This document shows, piece by piece, positions 36,801 through 46,462 of a DNA stretch of 61,849 nt. Numbering within the stretch: position 1 is the first letter of the stretch; the number at the start of each line of letters is the position of its first letter. The notes under the pieces were generated by a model. That model made no database searches. It was given only the letters and a program-made list of their open reading frames with translations, and was not told the origin of the DNA. The position numbers and the translations under genes are program-made. The stretch is from Gallibacterium genomosp. 1 (lineage in GTDB: Bacteria > Pseudomonadota > Gammaproteobacteria > Enterobacterales > Pasteurellaceae), in NCBI RefSeq assembly GCF_000771875.1, contig NZ_JPXX01000004.1, positions 1 through 61,849 of the forward strand. The letters are read 5' to 3'.

Positions 36801-39800
36801 CGATGGCAGTACGACTCCTACAGTAACAGAAAAAGTTTCCACCACCGTAGGAAAAGATGGAGTGTCTACAGATGGAAGCGTTAAAGTAACGAATGGAACA
36901 ACAGATCTAGTAACCATCGACAAAGGTACAGATGGTTCTGGTACGGATCAGGAATATGGCAAAATTGGTTTAGATGGTAAAAATGGTAGCAATGCAACCA
37001 TTACCGTTGACCGTGGCACTAGCTCTTTAGACGATAAGAAGAACATCGGTACCGATCCTAATCGAGACATTAGCAAAGACAACCCAGCTAAAATGGATCG
37101 CATTACATACACAACGAAGAACAAAGATGGCAATGATGTAATAACCCACGAAGTGGCAACGATGGATGATGGCTTGTTCTTCTCCGGCGATAGTGCTGAT
37201 GGCGTAGCCAATGAGAATGGTGCAGATAAAAATACATTTGCCCGTAAGTTAAGCCAAGAAACGAAAATCATTGGTGGTGTTGACTTAGGTTTAACTGATA
37301 GTGCAAGCGCAAAAGAACGTCAGGAAGCCATTGCTGAGAAATTAACAGATGGCAACATTGGCGTTATTTCTGACGGCACCGATACACTTACAGTTAAATT
37401 GGCAAAACAATTAACGGGCTTGGATTCTGCAACCTACACTAGCCCTACAACGAAAACAGATGATGGTGATGATGCTACATCTACTATGAAAGTAGACGGT
37501 AATGGCGTGCGCTTTGTGGATAATAACGGAGATACGGTGAACAATACACCGACCTTCACTACTGATGGCATTGATGGTGGCAATAAGCAAATTACCAACA
37601 TTGGTTCAGGTCTCAAAAATGGAGATACGACTATTTCTATTTCCGATTTGAAGGATCCGAATAAGGTTCCACCTACAAGTCCAGTGTTGAACAATGCCGT
37701 TAACGTAGGTGATTTGAAAAATATCATTGATACGGGATTCCAATTGAACACATCGGGTCAAGGAACAAACCCTGCTGACACGGTTAAGATTGGTGATACT
37801 ATCCAAGTGGTAGATGGCAAGAATACAACTGTTTCTGCTATTACTAATCCATCCACTGGCGTACATGAATTCCATATTGATGTAACAGGATTACCGGTAA
37901 CGTACACGGCAAAAGAAGGCAAAAATGGTCAACCAGTCGATGTATCCAAAGTAGGGGATACTTATCAATTAGCCGATGGTACGAAGCTAGTTAACTATGG
38001 TGATAAGTTCTACAAACCAAATCAAATCGTCAATGGACAACCAGTAGGGGATGCACAAGGATTCACTATTAATGACGATATTCGTTTAGTAAATCCTAAC
38101 AATGGCACGGGTCCTGTGAAGATTACCAATGTAGCACCAGGTGTAGGTGATACTGATGCGGTTAATATGTCACAGTTGAAAACCTTGTCGGCTGGTTCTA
38201 AAATAGAAGTGACAGGCACTGGGGCAGCAGAAGTTACGAAAGTAACCGGTGCTGACGGTCAAAATATTTACAATGTACATGTGGACAAAATCCTATCCCA
38301 TAAAGATGCGGCTGGGAATGAACTCGTTCGCGGTGGTGATGGCAAGTACTATACCAATGAAGAGATTAAGGATAAAACATACATACCTAGCGAAAATAAA
38401 TGGTATAGTAACCGTGATATTACGGACGGTAAACCAAATAAAGATGCACAAGCGGTAACACCTAACCCAGTAGACCAAAGTAATGTAAAAACTAGCTTGG
38501 TGAACCCTAATACAGGCGTAGGCACTGGCACGGATACGTCCATGACATTAGATAATGTTAAATCCGGCATCGGTGGCAAAGCAGGTAACGGTATTAAAGA
38601 CGGTACAACCGTTGATAGCACGCAAGGTAACAATACTTTCATCAAAAACCTTGAGAAAGTAGGCGGCACGGACACCGATGCTATCGACAAAACAACTGTT
38701 GTCAACGCTGGCGACCTCAAGAACTTGGCAGATACCCCATTATTCTTTAGCGGTGATGCAGCTGATGGCAAAGAGTATAATGGTACGAAAAATACCAAGA
38801 ATACATTCGGTCGCAAGTTAAGCGAAGAAGCGAAAATCGTTGGTGGAGTAACTACACCAGCTAATTTAACGGATAACAACATTGGCGTCGTATCTAACGG
38901 CACAGACACCTTAACCATTAAATTGGCGAAAGAGCTTGTTAACCTAACTTCTGTTGAAACCGGTTCAGGTAATAACAAAACGAAAATGACCGAAAATGGC
39001 ATCACTACTACGGTCAAAGATGGGGATACCTTTAAGGTAACCACCACAACACCAAATGGTTTAGCAACCACAGAAGTGAAATTAGATAGTGAGGGTATGC
39101 CAAAAGGTGAATCAACGACTACAATGGTGACTACTGATGGCGTCACTATTACAACCCAAACACCTAAGAACGGAGATAAACCAGCAAGCACTACTGAAAC
39201 GAAGCTTTCTAAAGACGGTCTTGCAACAGACGGTACCGTTAAAGTAACGAATGGTAAAACTGGCGATGACGCAAAAGACCTCGTCACTATTGGCAAAGGT
39301 GCAAAAACTGATCCAAACGCAACGGATAAAGAGTTCGGTACAGTAGCGATTGATGGCAAGAATGGTTCTAAAGCGACATTGACTGTAGATCGTGGCACTA
39401 AATCTGTTACTGACTCGGCGAATGTTGGCAAAGATCCAACTAAACCAATAGACAAAAATAACCCAGTTGCAGGAATGGATCGTTTAACCTATACCACTAC
39501 GGGTATTGGTGACAAAACGATTGAACACCAAGTGGCAACCTTAGATGATGGCTTCTTCTTAACTACAGAACATACCGAAGCGGATAAAACGAGAACAGTG
39601 TTATTTAACAACACTATTAAAGTTTTAGATGGCGCTAATACAAAAGTTTCCGCTATGGGTGGCGAAAAGGGAACGCATACTTTTAGTATTGACGTAACCG
39701 GCTTGCCTGTAACCTATACGGCAACCAAGACGGATGCTAATGGTGCACCAACGGGTGAACCTGTGGATGTATCCAAAGTGGGCGATGGTTACCAATTAGC

Positions 39801-42498
39801 GGATGGTACAAAACTTGTGAAAGTAGACGACAAGTACTACAAACCAGAACAATTGGAAAACAATAAACCTAAACCAGGTGAAGAAGGCTTAACCATTAAA
39901 CAAAGCGTATCCTTAGTGCAAGATAATGGCGCACCAGCGACTTTAGAGCGTGTTGGCAGTGGTCGCCGTAATGGTATGAATGCTAATAAAGATACACCAA
40001 TGGATTGGAATAGCATTCTCAATGCAGCAGCGGATAATGCTGAGGTTAATAATATGCTTACCAATGCAGCCAACATCGGTGATGTACGTGACGCTATTAA
40101 GAGCATTACTAACGGTACTGACGACAATGCAATTGGTGGCTTCGGATTAACTGGTAACAATGGCGAAGTGAAACAAGACCTTGGTAAGACCATTACCATT
40201 AAAGGTGGCATTGAAACAAAACATGATGCAGCTACGAATAAGGACGTTCCAGCGAAATCCACAACGGATAAAAACACCTATGTAAACGTGAAAGATGTTC
40301 CGAATGCAGACGGCAAAGGTTCGCATAAGGAAATGGTGATCGAGATTGCCAAAGATCTTACTGATTTGGATAGTGTAACCGTAGGTTCCGTTGATCCAAC
40401 TACTGGTAAAGGTGAAACAACCAAGATCACTGGTAAAGACGTAACCATTAAGGACAAAGCGGGTAATACCAATACATCTACTGCTACTAAAGATGAGTTG
40501 ACTAACGCTAATGGCGATAAGACAACGGTAGAAGCTGGTAAAGTAGACGTATCTAAGAAAAATGCTGATGGCACTACTAGCAATACGAATATTGATGGTA
40601 GCAAAATCACCCTTGAAAACAAGGATAAGGATAGCAACACCGTAGGTTCTAAGACTGACATTGGTACTGATGGCATTAGAATTACCTATAAAGACGATAA
40701 AGGTAAAACTGATCCTAAGAAAGATGTTAGCCTCACCGACAAAGGTCTTAACAATGGTGGTAACCAAATCAAGAATGTTGGTAGTGGTCTAGTATATAAA
40801 GATGGTAGTAAAATCACGGATATAGCTGGTATTACAGATCAAGACATTCTTAGCAATGGTGTGAATGTTGGTGATTTACAAAAAGCGATTAACTCAGTAA
40901 CCAATAGTAGTAATGGCGGCGGTTTTGGCTTAAAAGGCAACAATGGTAAGATAATGCAAGACCTTGGTAAGACCATTACTGTTAAAGGTGGCATTGCGAA
41001 CAAGGTTGATGAGGCAGGTCAAGACCTTCATGTGCCAGAAAAATCTACAACGGATCAAAACACCTATGTAAACGTGAAAGATAGCGAAATGGTTGTGGAA
41101 ATTGCTAAGGACCTTACTGATTTGGATAGTGTAACCATTGGCAACGTTGACAAAGATGGCAAGGGTGGCACTGTTATTAACAAAGATAGTATGACTGTTA
41201 AGGATAAAGATGGTAAGAACAGCACTAACATTGGTGCAGGCACTATTGGTACTTCTAAGACCGATGGAAATGGTAATACATCTAGCACTAATATCAATGG
41301 CAGCCATATGACTTTGGAAAACAAGGATAAGAATGGCAAGTTAACAGGTCCTAAGACTGAAGTATCTAATAAAGGTATTACTATTACACCTGTTGATAAA
41401 AAAGATGGTAACCCAATTGAGGGTAAAAAAGTCGAGCTTTCTGATACAGGACTAGATAATGGTGGTAACCAAATTAAACATGTAGACAGTGGCTTGAAAA
41501 AAGAAAATGGAGATTCTGTTAAGTTGGAAGATGCTATTGGTGACATGCTTAATAATGCCGTTAACGTTGGCGATTTACAATCTGTTAACAAAAAACTTAA
41601 AGACGATATTATAAATATCAGTAATCAGGTTGATGATATAAAGAACTCTGCACCAGTTGTCTATACAGATGCAAAGGGTAAGCGTGTTTCTAAACAAGGA
41701 GATAAATTCATTAATGAAGATGGTAAAACAGTTGAGCCACAAGAGATTAAGCTAAGTTTGGTAAATGTAGATGGTAAACCAAGCACATTGCAAAATGTGG
41801 CTAAAGGGGTTAACAAGACAGATGCTGTTAATGTAGAACAGCTTGAAGAGGCAACAGAAAAACCGCTAACATTTAATGGTGATACTGGCTCATCTAGTGC
41901 CAAATTAGGTGAAACCGTTGCTATTAAAGGTGGTGCAAATAGTGCTGATTTAACTGATAATAATATCGGCGTGATCGCAAATAGCTCCACTAAGACTTTA
42001 AATGTGAAATTGTCTAAGAAACTGAAAGGCTTAGAAAGTGCAGAGTTTGTAGACAATAATGGCAATACCACTAATATTACAGGCGATGGCGTGCATATTA
42101 GTGGCGGTAATGGAGGTAACGTGTCATTAACTTCTCAAGGATTGAATAATGGCGGTAACAGAATTACCAATGTTGCGCCGGGTGTGGAAGCAACCGATGC
42201 TGTCAATGTTAGTCAGTTGAATCAGGTTGGTGCAGCTTTACATAACCGTATTAATAATGTGGCGAAAGGTGCATATGGTGGTGTTGCTTCTGCTGGTGCA
42301 ATGGCAAGTTTGCCGCAAGCCTATTTACCAGGTAAAAGTATGGTTGCCGCTGGCGCAAGCCATTACCGTGGAGAGTCTGCAGTAGCATTAGGTGCATCTC
42401 GTATTTCAGATAATGGTAAGATTATTTTGAAATTAAATGCTAGCCATAATACTTCAGGAAATACAATGGTTGGAGCTGGTGTAGGCTATCAATTCTAG
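33814..42498 (+). CDS. Giant trimeric autotransporter adhesin (YadA/Hia family)
   Basis: 2894 residues, uninterrupted. It begins with an extended signal peptide (ESPR: MNKIYKVIFNRNKNRYEIVS, then a hydrophobic stretch ending SSVALA). Residues about 100-640 form a YadA-like head of repeated AIAIG/SIALG turns, with a charged helical insertion near 400-455. After a neck (NVAPGLIGSNSTDAINGSQL, nt about 36268) comes a long stalk of duplicated modules and further DAVN necks near nt 38150, 41815 and 42180. The last about 85 residues are the anchor, ending in VGAGVGYQF. AAGGAGG lies 9 bases before the ATG. Three copies should form the pore and carry the passenger outside, as an attachment factor. Base composition is clearly less AT-rich than the flanks. 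The ligand is unknown. Confidence 0.95.
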   Translation: MNKIYKVIFNRNKNRYEIVSELASSRGGKCKVKAGKQIAKLFMTGLLATFLSSVALAADQDVKVKYDADTGTIKIFNADGSQELASYAVGGNISSIDPNKGTYPTGTISLGQGSKVLQNNTIAIGTDAHAGDANGSVTQSDGKIAIGNKTVASGERSIALGNQATTNKGSYNIVQGNDSIGIGTSTSVFGYSGVSIGRRNIIGIPDPKLVSEAGVLTTKSNTSYKEKDPGGNSVIVGAYNVAYGNRSSIIGTYSRAMGSNSVAIGSGVQSLSDGAIAIGKGSGYEFEDGSRKVRREKESYGRDWELPPEYKVLKQVLSNDIAGDEQYKRTEPGIKWENGGTLPKYNNYGAGSSDPGGFIVEGKNALGVGSYTQVRGDSAIGLATGEMTADLSKKDKSDYAKDMGKIMDMEETLYLAKEKLKSGSTSDKATLEAEVQTAEESLAAAKKDFREKYLKKYSFVDGDGALGVGRQILAQGDRSMAVGDFAKAISNDAIAYGGQTLANGTNSMAMGGAAKVGTEQKNYDNSMAIGSHTNVQAGNAVALGAFTKVGGENSLALGFGKQANDSAKTITYNSVTGSNSTLIGSYSNVAGSNSILIGSSGSIANDRVVGLGNNINIAEAGPNDQKNNTAGSVFLGDHAGYVKDSERARSLGKVTLVGSKEEKELTESLSSTKGALRDYTKDFIYIYMLENQADGTKIGAPIAVRSDFAGGNSTVGVVSVGSTYEQNFDSLEEIRNYHTKVGSLITVPVEVEVEVKKNGIKLGKQNQTRYFAADSTEEAINADSTLSEEDKKKVWKEIQAKTLSSGSTYTVFETRRIQNVAPGLIGSNSTDAINGSQLFATNQMLGNLVGSLKKTFGDNVNITEDGQIGPKDKDTPFTLGWIAKAGSVEGSNGTVAYEVDKAEGETAEANKAKAENLKSTGYVVDAAKTMTFKAGKNIGLVQKPGELSISTVDMPSFKSVELRGETKDVDGKKVTEVTKIDSSGMKVVTETSTPASDGSTTPTVTEKVSTTVGKDGVSTDGSVKVTNGTTDLVTIDKGTDGSGTDQEYGKIGLDGKNGSNATITVDRGTSSLDDKKNIGTDPNRDISKDNPAKMDRITYTTKNKDGNDVITHEVATMDDGLFFSGDSADGVANENGADKNTFARKLSQETKIIGGVDLGLTDSASAKERQEAIAEKLTDGNIGVISDGTDTLTVKLAKQLTGLDSATYTSPTTKTDDGDDATSTMKVDGNGVRFVDNNGDTVNNTPTFTTDGIDGGNKQITNIGSGLKNGDTTISISDLKDPNKVPPTSPVLNNAVNVGDLKNIIDTGFQLNTSGQGTNPADTVKIGDTIQVVDGKNTTVSAITNPSTGVHEFHIDVTGLPVTYTAKEGKNGQPVDVSKVGDTYQLADGTKLVNYGDKFYKPNQIVNGQPVGDAQGFTINDDIRLVNPNNGTGPVKITNVAPGVGDTDAVNMSQLKTLSAGSKIEVTGTGAAEVTKVTGADGQNIYNVHVDKILSHKDAAGNELVRGGDGKYYTNEEIKDKTYIPSENKWYSNRDITDGKPNKDAQAVTPNPVDQSNVKTSLVNPNTGVGTGTDTSMTLDNVKSGIGGKAGNGIKDGTTVDSTQGNNTFIKNLEKVGGTDTDAIDKTTVVNAGDLKNLADTPLFFSGDAADGKEYNGTKNTKNTFGRKLSEEAKIVGGVTTPANLTDNNIGVVSNGTDTLTIKLAKELVNLTSVETGSGNNKTKMTENGITTTVKDGDTFKVTTTTPNGLATTEVKLDSEGMPKGESTTTMVTTDGVTITTQTPKNGDKPASTTETKLSKDGLATDGTVKVTNGKTGDDAKDLVTIGKGAKTDPNATDKEFGTVAIDGKNGSKATLTVDRGTKSVTDSANVGKDPTKPIDKNNPVAGMDRLTYTTTGIGDKTIEHQVATLDDGFFLTTEHTEADKTRTVLFNNTIKVLDGANTKVSAMGGEKGTHTFSIDVTGLPVTYTATKTDANGAPTGEPVDVSKVGDGYQLADGTKLVKVDDKYYKPEQLENNKPKPGEEGLTIKQSVSLVQDNGAPATLERVGSGRRNGMNANKDTPMDWNSILNAAADNAEVNNMLTNAANIGDVRDAIKSITNGTDDNAIGGFGLTGNNGEVKQDLGKTITIKGGIETKHDAATNKDVPAKSTTDKNTYVNVKDVPNADGKGSHKEMVIEIAKDLTDLDSVTVGSVDPTTGKGETTKITGKDVTIKDKAGNTNTSTATKDELTNANGDKTTVEAGKVDVSKKNADGTTSNTNIDGSKITLENKDKDSNTVGSKTDIGTDGIRITYKDDKGKTDPKKDVSLTDKGLNNGGNQIKNVGSGLVYKDGSKITDIAGITDQDILSNGVNVGDLQKAINSVTNSSNGGGFGLKGNNGKIMQDLGKTITVKGGIANKVDEAGQDLHVPEKSTTDQNTYVNVKDSEMVVEIAKDLTDLDSVTIGNVDKDGKGGTVINKDSMTVKDKDGKNSTNIGAGTIGTSKTDGNGNTSSTNINGSHMTLENKDKNGKLTGPKTEVSNKGITITPVDKKDGNPIEGKKVELSDTGLDNGGNQIKHVDSGLKKENGDSVKLEDAIGDMLNNAVNVGDLQSVNKKLKDDIINISNQVDDIKNSAPVVYTDAKGKRVSKQGDKFINEDGKTVEPQEIKLSLVNVDGKPSTLQNVAKGVNKTDAVNVEQLEEATEKPLTFNGDTGSSSAKLGETVAIKGGANSADLTDNNIGVIANSSTKTLNVKLSKKLKGLESAEFVDNNGNTTNITGDGVHISGGNGGNVSLTSQGLNNGGNRITNVAPGVEATDAVNVSQLNQVGAALHNRINNVAKGAYGGVASAGAMASLPQAYLPGKSMVAAGASHYRGESAVALGASRISDNGKIILKLNASHNTSGNTMVGAGVGYQF

Positions 42499-42522
42499 TT
42501 GTATTCTGTTATCTTGAGTCGA

Positions 42523-42560
42523 AAATAACCAACTAACTATCCAGTTAGTTGGTTATTTCA
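42523..42560 (+). terminator. Strong stem-loop after the adhesin gene
   Basis: AAATAACCAACTAACT pairs perfectly with AGTTAGTTGGTTATTT, a 16-bp stem with a 4-base loop, followed by a short T-containing run. Confidence 0.8.
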
Positions 42561-42651
42561 TTATTGTAGTGAAGATAAAAACACCATTTTAATTGGGTAG
42601 AATCAATAATAAGCAAAATAATATGGTTATATTGTTTGAATGGAGAAACGG

Positions 42652-43239
42652 ATGAAAAAAATTATTGTGGCAATATCTGGAGCATCGGGCATTGTTTATG
42701 CCATAGATTTACTGCAATCTTTACGAACAATAGGACAGCCGATAGAGATTCACGGCGTGGTGAGCCATTGGGCAAAAGAAAATTTGCGTATAGAAAGCAA
42801 AATGCAATTATCGGAACTATATCAGCTTATGGATTATCACTATTCCAATCGAGATATGACATCAACTATTGCTTCCGGCTCTTATTTAATTGATGCTATG
42901 GTTATTGTGCCAGCAAGTATGAAAACAGTTGCAAGCATTGCTTGTGGCTTTCACGATAGTTTGATTGGTCGAGCCGCAGATGTGACTTTGAAAGAACAAC
43001 GTAAATTAATTATTGTGCCACGTGAATCACCGTTAAGCGTTATTCATTTGGAAAATTTGACCAAATTAGCAAAATTGGGAGCACATATTATTCCGCCTAT
43101 TCCGGCATTTTATCACCCACCACAATCAGTAGATGAACTCATTCGACAGCAGACAGGGAAAATTCTTGATTCATTAGGAATAGCACATCAATTGATTCCT
43201 CGTTGGCAAAGTGGAATTACGGAAAATCAAGTGCTTTAG
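42652..43239 (+). CDS. ubiX: Flavin prenyltransferase UbiX
   Basis: 195 residues from the ATG at 42652, preceded by GGAGAAACGG; an upstream ATG overlaps that ribosome site and is rejected. The flavin site SGASGIVYAIDLL, VVIVPAS-like segment MVIVPASMKTVASIACG and KLIIVPRESPLSVIHLENL are typical. It prenylates FMN to make the cofactor of UbiD decarboxylases for ubiquinone synthesis. Confidence 0.95.
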   Translation: MKKIIVAISGASGIVYAIDLLQSLRTIGQPIEIHGVVSHWAKENLRIESKMQLSELYQLMDYHYSNRDMTSTIASGSYLIDAMVIVPASMKTVASIACGFHDSLIGRAADVTLKEQRKLIIVPRESPLSVIHLENLTKLAKLGAHIIPPIPAFYHPPQSVDELIRQQTGKILDSLGIAHQLIPRWQSGITENQVL

Positions 43240-43516
43240 TTAACAGATGATAACAATATCGCTATTAGGTGCAGCCTAATTTTAGCAGAGCGTAAGAAAA
43301 TTTCACCGAAAACGGTTATTGCTAATTTAACAAGCGATAAAAATGTGCAAAAATAACAATGTTTATTGATATCCCTCTTAATGCAAAGGTTGCTAAAATA
43401 ACCGTTTATTTGATAGGGATTAGGTTCCAAAGTTCATCTATGGCTTAAATAGCTAATTATTTATTATGGAACAATAAGGAAATATTAAGAAAAGACTTCT
43501 TAAACATAGGTTTTTT
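43240..43516. other. Intergenic region ahead of alaS with a long-spaced inverted repeat
   Basis: AAACGGTTATT (43310-43320) and AATAACCGTTT (43397-43407) are perfect 11-bp arms 76 bases apart. Short open frames here lack ribosome sites and recognisable family features. The alaS promoter must lie in the right part. Confidence 0.4.
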
Positions 43517-46141
43517 ATGAAAACAACAGCAGAAATTAGACAATCTTACTTAGATTTTTTTCATAGCAAAGGACACCAAATTGTAGCTAGCAGTTCATTA
43601 GTTCCAGAAAATGATCCAACTTTACTCTTTACTAATGCCGGAATGAATCAGTTCAAGGATGTTTTCCTAGGGATTGATAAACGAGCTTACCACCGTGCGA
43701 CTACGGCACAACGTTGTGTGCGAGCAGGTGGGAAACATAATGATTTAGAAAATGTTGGTTATACTGCTCGTCATCACACTTTCTTTGAAATGTTGGGAAA
43801 TTTTAGTTTTGGTGATTACTTTAAACACGATGCCATTCATTTTGCTTGGGAGTTTTTGACTTCTCCGCAATGGTTAGGGTTACCAAAAGAAAAATTATGG
43901 GTCACCGTGTATGAAACCGATGAAGAGGCCTATAACATTTGGCATCAACAAATTGGCGTGCCGGCAGATCGTATTGTCAGAATTGGAGATAACAAAGGCG
44001 CACCTTATGCTTCTGATAACTTCTGGCAAATGGGAGATACTGGGCCTTGTGGGCCTTGTACTGAAATTTTCTATGATCACGGTGATCATATTTGGGGTGG
44101 TCCTCCGGGTTCTGCTGAAGAAGATGGCGACCGTTATATCGAGATTTGGAATATTGTGTTTATGCAATATAACCGTTTAGCAGACGGCACAATGGAAAAA
44201 TTGCCGAAACCATCTGTAGATACCGGAATGGGATTGGAACGTATCAGTGCGGTATTACAACACGTTAATTCTAATTATGACATTGATATTTTTAAAGTAT
44301 TAATAGCTAAAGTGGCAGAAATTACGGGTGAGAAAGATCTTGCCAACAAATCTTTACGAGTAATTGCCGATCATATTCGTTCTTGTGCTTATTTGATTGC
44401 TGATGGCGTTTATCCATCTAATGAAGGGCGTGGTTATGTATTACGTCGTATTATTCGCCGTGCAGTACGTCACGGTCATTTATTAGGAGCAAAAGACACT
44501 TTCTTCTATAAATTAGTGCCAACCTTAATTGAAGTTATGGCTCAAGCCGGAGAAATTCTTAAAGAAAAACAGGTGCATATCGAAAAATTATTACGTTTGG
44601 AAGAAGAACAATTTGCTCGTACATTGGAACGTGGCTTAGCGTTATTAGATGCTGAATTGGCTTCCTTAAAAGGTAATGTTCTTTCCGGTGAAGTGGCATT
44701 TAAACTTTATGATACCTATGGCTTCCCATTAGATTTAACAGCCGATGTTTGTCGTGAACGCGATATTTCGATAGATGAAGATGGTTTCAATCGTGAAATG
44801 GAGGCTCAGCGTGAACGAGCGCAAGCAGCAAGCCAATTTGGTATGGATTACAATAATTTAATCCGTGTTGATGGCACTACTGCCTTTGAAGGGTATCACG
44901 CAGCAGAAAGTTTAGCCAAAGTGAGCGCAATCTTTGTTGATGGAAAAGAAGTTAATCAGGTTCAAGCTGGACAAAGTGCAGTGATTGTGCTTGAAAATAC
45001 TCCATTCTATGCGGAATCGGGTGGGCAAATTGGCGATAGCGGTATTTTAGAAAGTGCTGATGTGCTATTCGCTGTAAATGACACTCAAAAGTATGGTCAA
45101 GTTTTTGGTCATATCGGCGAGTTAAAAAAAGGCGAAATCAAAGTTGGGCAGACCTTGCACGCTGTTGTTGATGAAAAACGCCGTCAAGCAACCTCTTTGA
45201 ACCATTCTGCAACTCATTTGCTTCACGCTGCCTTACGTCAGGTGTTGGGAACTCATGTAGCACAAAAAGGCTCTTTAGTTTCCGATAAAGTATTACGCTT
45301 TGATTTCTCACAACCTGAAGCGATATCCAAAGCACAAATTACGGAAATTGAACGCATCGTGAATGCGCAAATTCGTGCTAACTACGAAGTTCGTATTGAA
45401 GAAATGGATATCGAAGTGGCAAAAGCGAAAGGTGCAATGGCGTTATTCGGTGAGAAATATGGAGATAGAGTGCGTGTGATTACTATGGGCGATTTCTCTA
45501 TTGAGCTTTGTGGTGGTATTCACGTTAAGCGCACAGGTGATATCGGGCTATTCAAAATTGTTTCTGAAAGTGCAATTGCAGCAGGAACTCGACGTATTGA
45601 AGCAGTAACAGGTGAAGAGGCGTTTAATGTGGTATTAGCGCAACAATCCTTACTGACACAAAGTGCGGAGTTGTTAAAATCTGATCTGCCTTCTATTGTC
45701 GAAAAAATTCAACAATTGCAGGATAGAGCGAAAAAACTTGAAAAAGAGTTACAACAATTAAAAGAAAAATCCGCTGTTCAAGCAGTTTCTGATCTAGCAC
45801 AAAAAGCACAGACTATAAATGGTGTTAAAGTAGTAATAGAATCAGTGACTGGCGTTGATCCTAAATCATTGAGAATAATGGTCGATGATTTGAAAAATCA
45901 ACTTGGTACAGCAGTGATTGTTTTTGGTGCAACACAGGATGAAAAAGTCAATCTTATTGTTGGCGTTACCCAAGACTTAACCGGTAAAGTAAAAGCTGGC
46001 GAATTAGTAAATCAACTAGCACAACTTGTCGGTGGAAAAGGGGGTGGCAGACCAGATATGGCGATGGCCGGTGGTAATGAGCCAGCAAAATTGAACGAAG
46101 CTTTAGCTTTAGCTCAGCAATTGTTAGCGGATAAGCTATAA
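43517..46141 (+). CDS. alaS: Alanyl-tRNA synthetase
   Basis: 874 residues, full length. The class II catalytic core opens with [15 protein letters not shown], the editing domain holds the zinc set [11 protein letters not shown] and [13 protein letters not shown], and the C-terminal coiled coil and C-Ala domain end with [15 protein letters not shown]. It charges tRNA-Ala and edits Ser and Gly. csrA follows. Confidence 0.98.
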   Translation: MKTTAEIRQSYLDFFHSKGHQIVASSSLVPENDPTLLFTNAGMNQFKDVFLGIDKRAYHRATTAQRCVRAGGKHNDLENVGYTARHHTFFEMLGNFSFGDYFKHDAIHFAWEFLTSPQWLGLPKEKLWVTVYETDEEAYNIWHQQIGVPADRIVRIGDNKGAPYASDNFWQMGDTGPCGPCTEIFYDHGDHIWGGPPGSAEEDGDRYIEIWNIVFMQYNRLADGTMEKLPKPSVDTGMGLERISAVLQHVNSNYDIDIFKVLIAKVAEITGEKDLANKSLRVIADHIRSCAYLIADGVYPSNEGRGYVLRRIIRRAVRHGHLLGAKDTFFYKLVPTLIEVMAQAGEILKEKQVHIEKLLRLEEEQFARTLERGLALLDAELASLKGNVLSGEVAFKLYDTYGFPLDLTADVCRERDISIDEDGFNREMEAQRERAQAASQFGMDYNNLIRVDGTTAFEGYHAAESLAKVSAIFVDGKEVNQVQAGQSAVIVLENTPFYAESGGQIGDSGILESADVLFAVNDTQKYGQVFGHIGELKKGEIKVGQTLHAVVDEKRRQATSLNHSATHLLHAALRQVLGTHVAQKGSLVSDKVLRFDFSQPEAISKAQITEIERIVNAQIRANYEVRIEEMDIEVAKAKGAMALFGEKYGDRVRVITMGDFSIELCGGIHVKRTGDIGLFKIVSESAIAAGTRRIEAVTGEEAFNVVLAQQSLLTQSAELLKSDLPSIVEKIQQLQDRAKKLEKELQQLKEKSAVQAVSDLAQKAQTINGVKVVIESVTGVDPKSLRIMVDDLKNQLGTAVIVFGATQDEKVNLIVGVTQDLTGKVKAGELVNQLAQLVGGKGGGRPDMAMAGGNEPAKLNEALALAQQLLADKL

Positions 46142-46146
46142 AAAAT

Positions 46147-46164
46147 CACCTCCGAAAGGAGGTG
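46147..46164 (+). terminator. GAAA-tetraloop hairpin between alaS and csrA
   Basis: CACCTCC and GGAGGTG form a perfect 7-bp stem capped by GAAA, 6 bases after alaS. No U-run follows. The 3' arm holds GGAGG, a Shine-Dalgarno-like and GGA-containing sequence, and lies in the leader of csrA. Confidence 0.55.
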
Positions 46165-46245
46165 GATGACCTCGTGAAATGAACCTATCTGAAGTAACAA
46201 GATTGATAAATTTCTAATGGAAAAATACAGGAAAAGGAGTGAATT

Positions 46246-46434
46246 ATGTTAATTCTAACTCGAAAAGTGGATGAGAAATTATTGATCGGTGATGATATTG
46301 CTATCAGTGTTCTTGAAATACGAGGAAACCAAGTCAAAATTGGCGTAGATGCACCGAAGGATGTTGCGATTTATCGTGAAGAAATTTACCACAAGGTAAA
46401 AGAAACACAGGATAAAGCACAACAAGAAGAGTAA
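46246..46434 (+). CDS. csrA: Carbon storage regulator CsrA
   Basis: 62 residues, [20 protein letters not shown], with the RNA-contacting [12 protein letters not shown] segment. It binds GGA motifs in mRNA leaders to control translation and stability. The ribosome site AAAAGGAGTGAATT itself contains GGA, allowing autoregulation. Confidence 0.97.
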   Translation: MLILTRKVDEKLLIGDDIAISVLEIRGNQVKIGVDAPKDVAIYREEIYHKVKETQDKAQQEE

Positions 46435-46462
46435 TTTTGGCAACTGAAAAATGAGGTAAAAA

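Noticed and set aside
38349-39455. Long open frame of 368 codons on the minus strand inside the adhesin gene
   Set aside because: It is a shadow of the repetitive adhesin coding sequence, rich in Val, Ser and Pro by codon reflection, with no ribosome site or family features. The same applies to several other minus-strand frames between 35209 and 42071.
43236-43430. Small minus-strand frame of 64 codons between ubiX and alaS
   Set aside because: No ribosome site, no recognisable domain, and it overlaps the inverted repeat and the likely alaS promoter.
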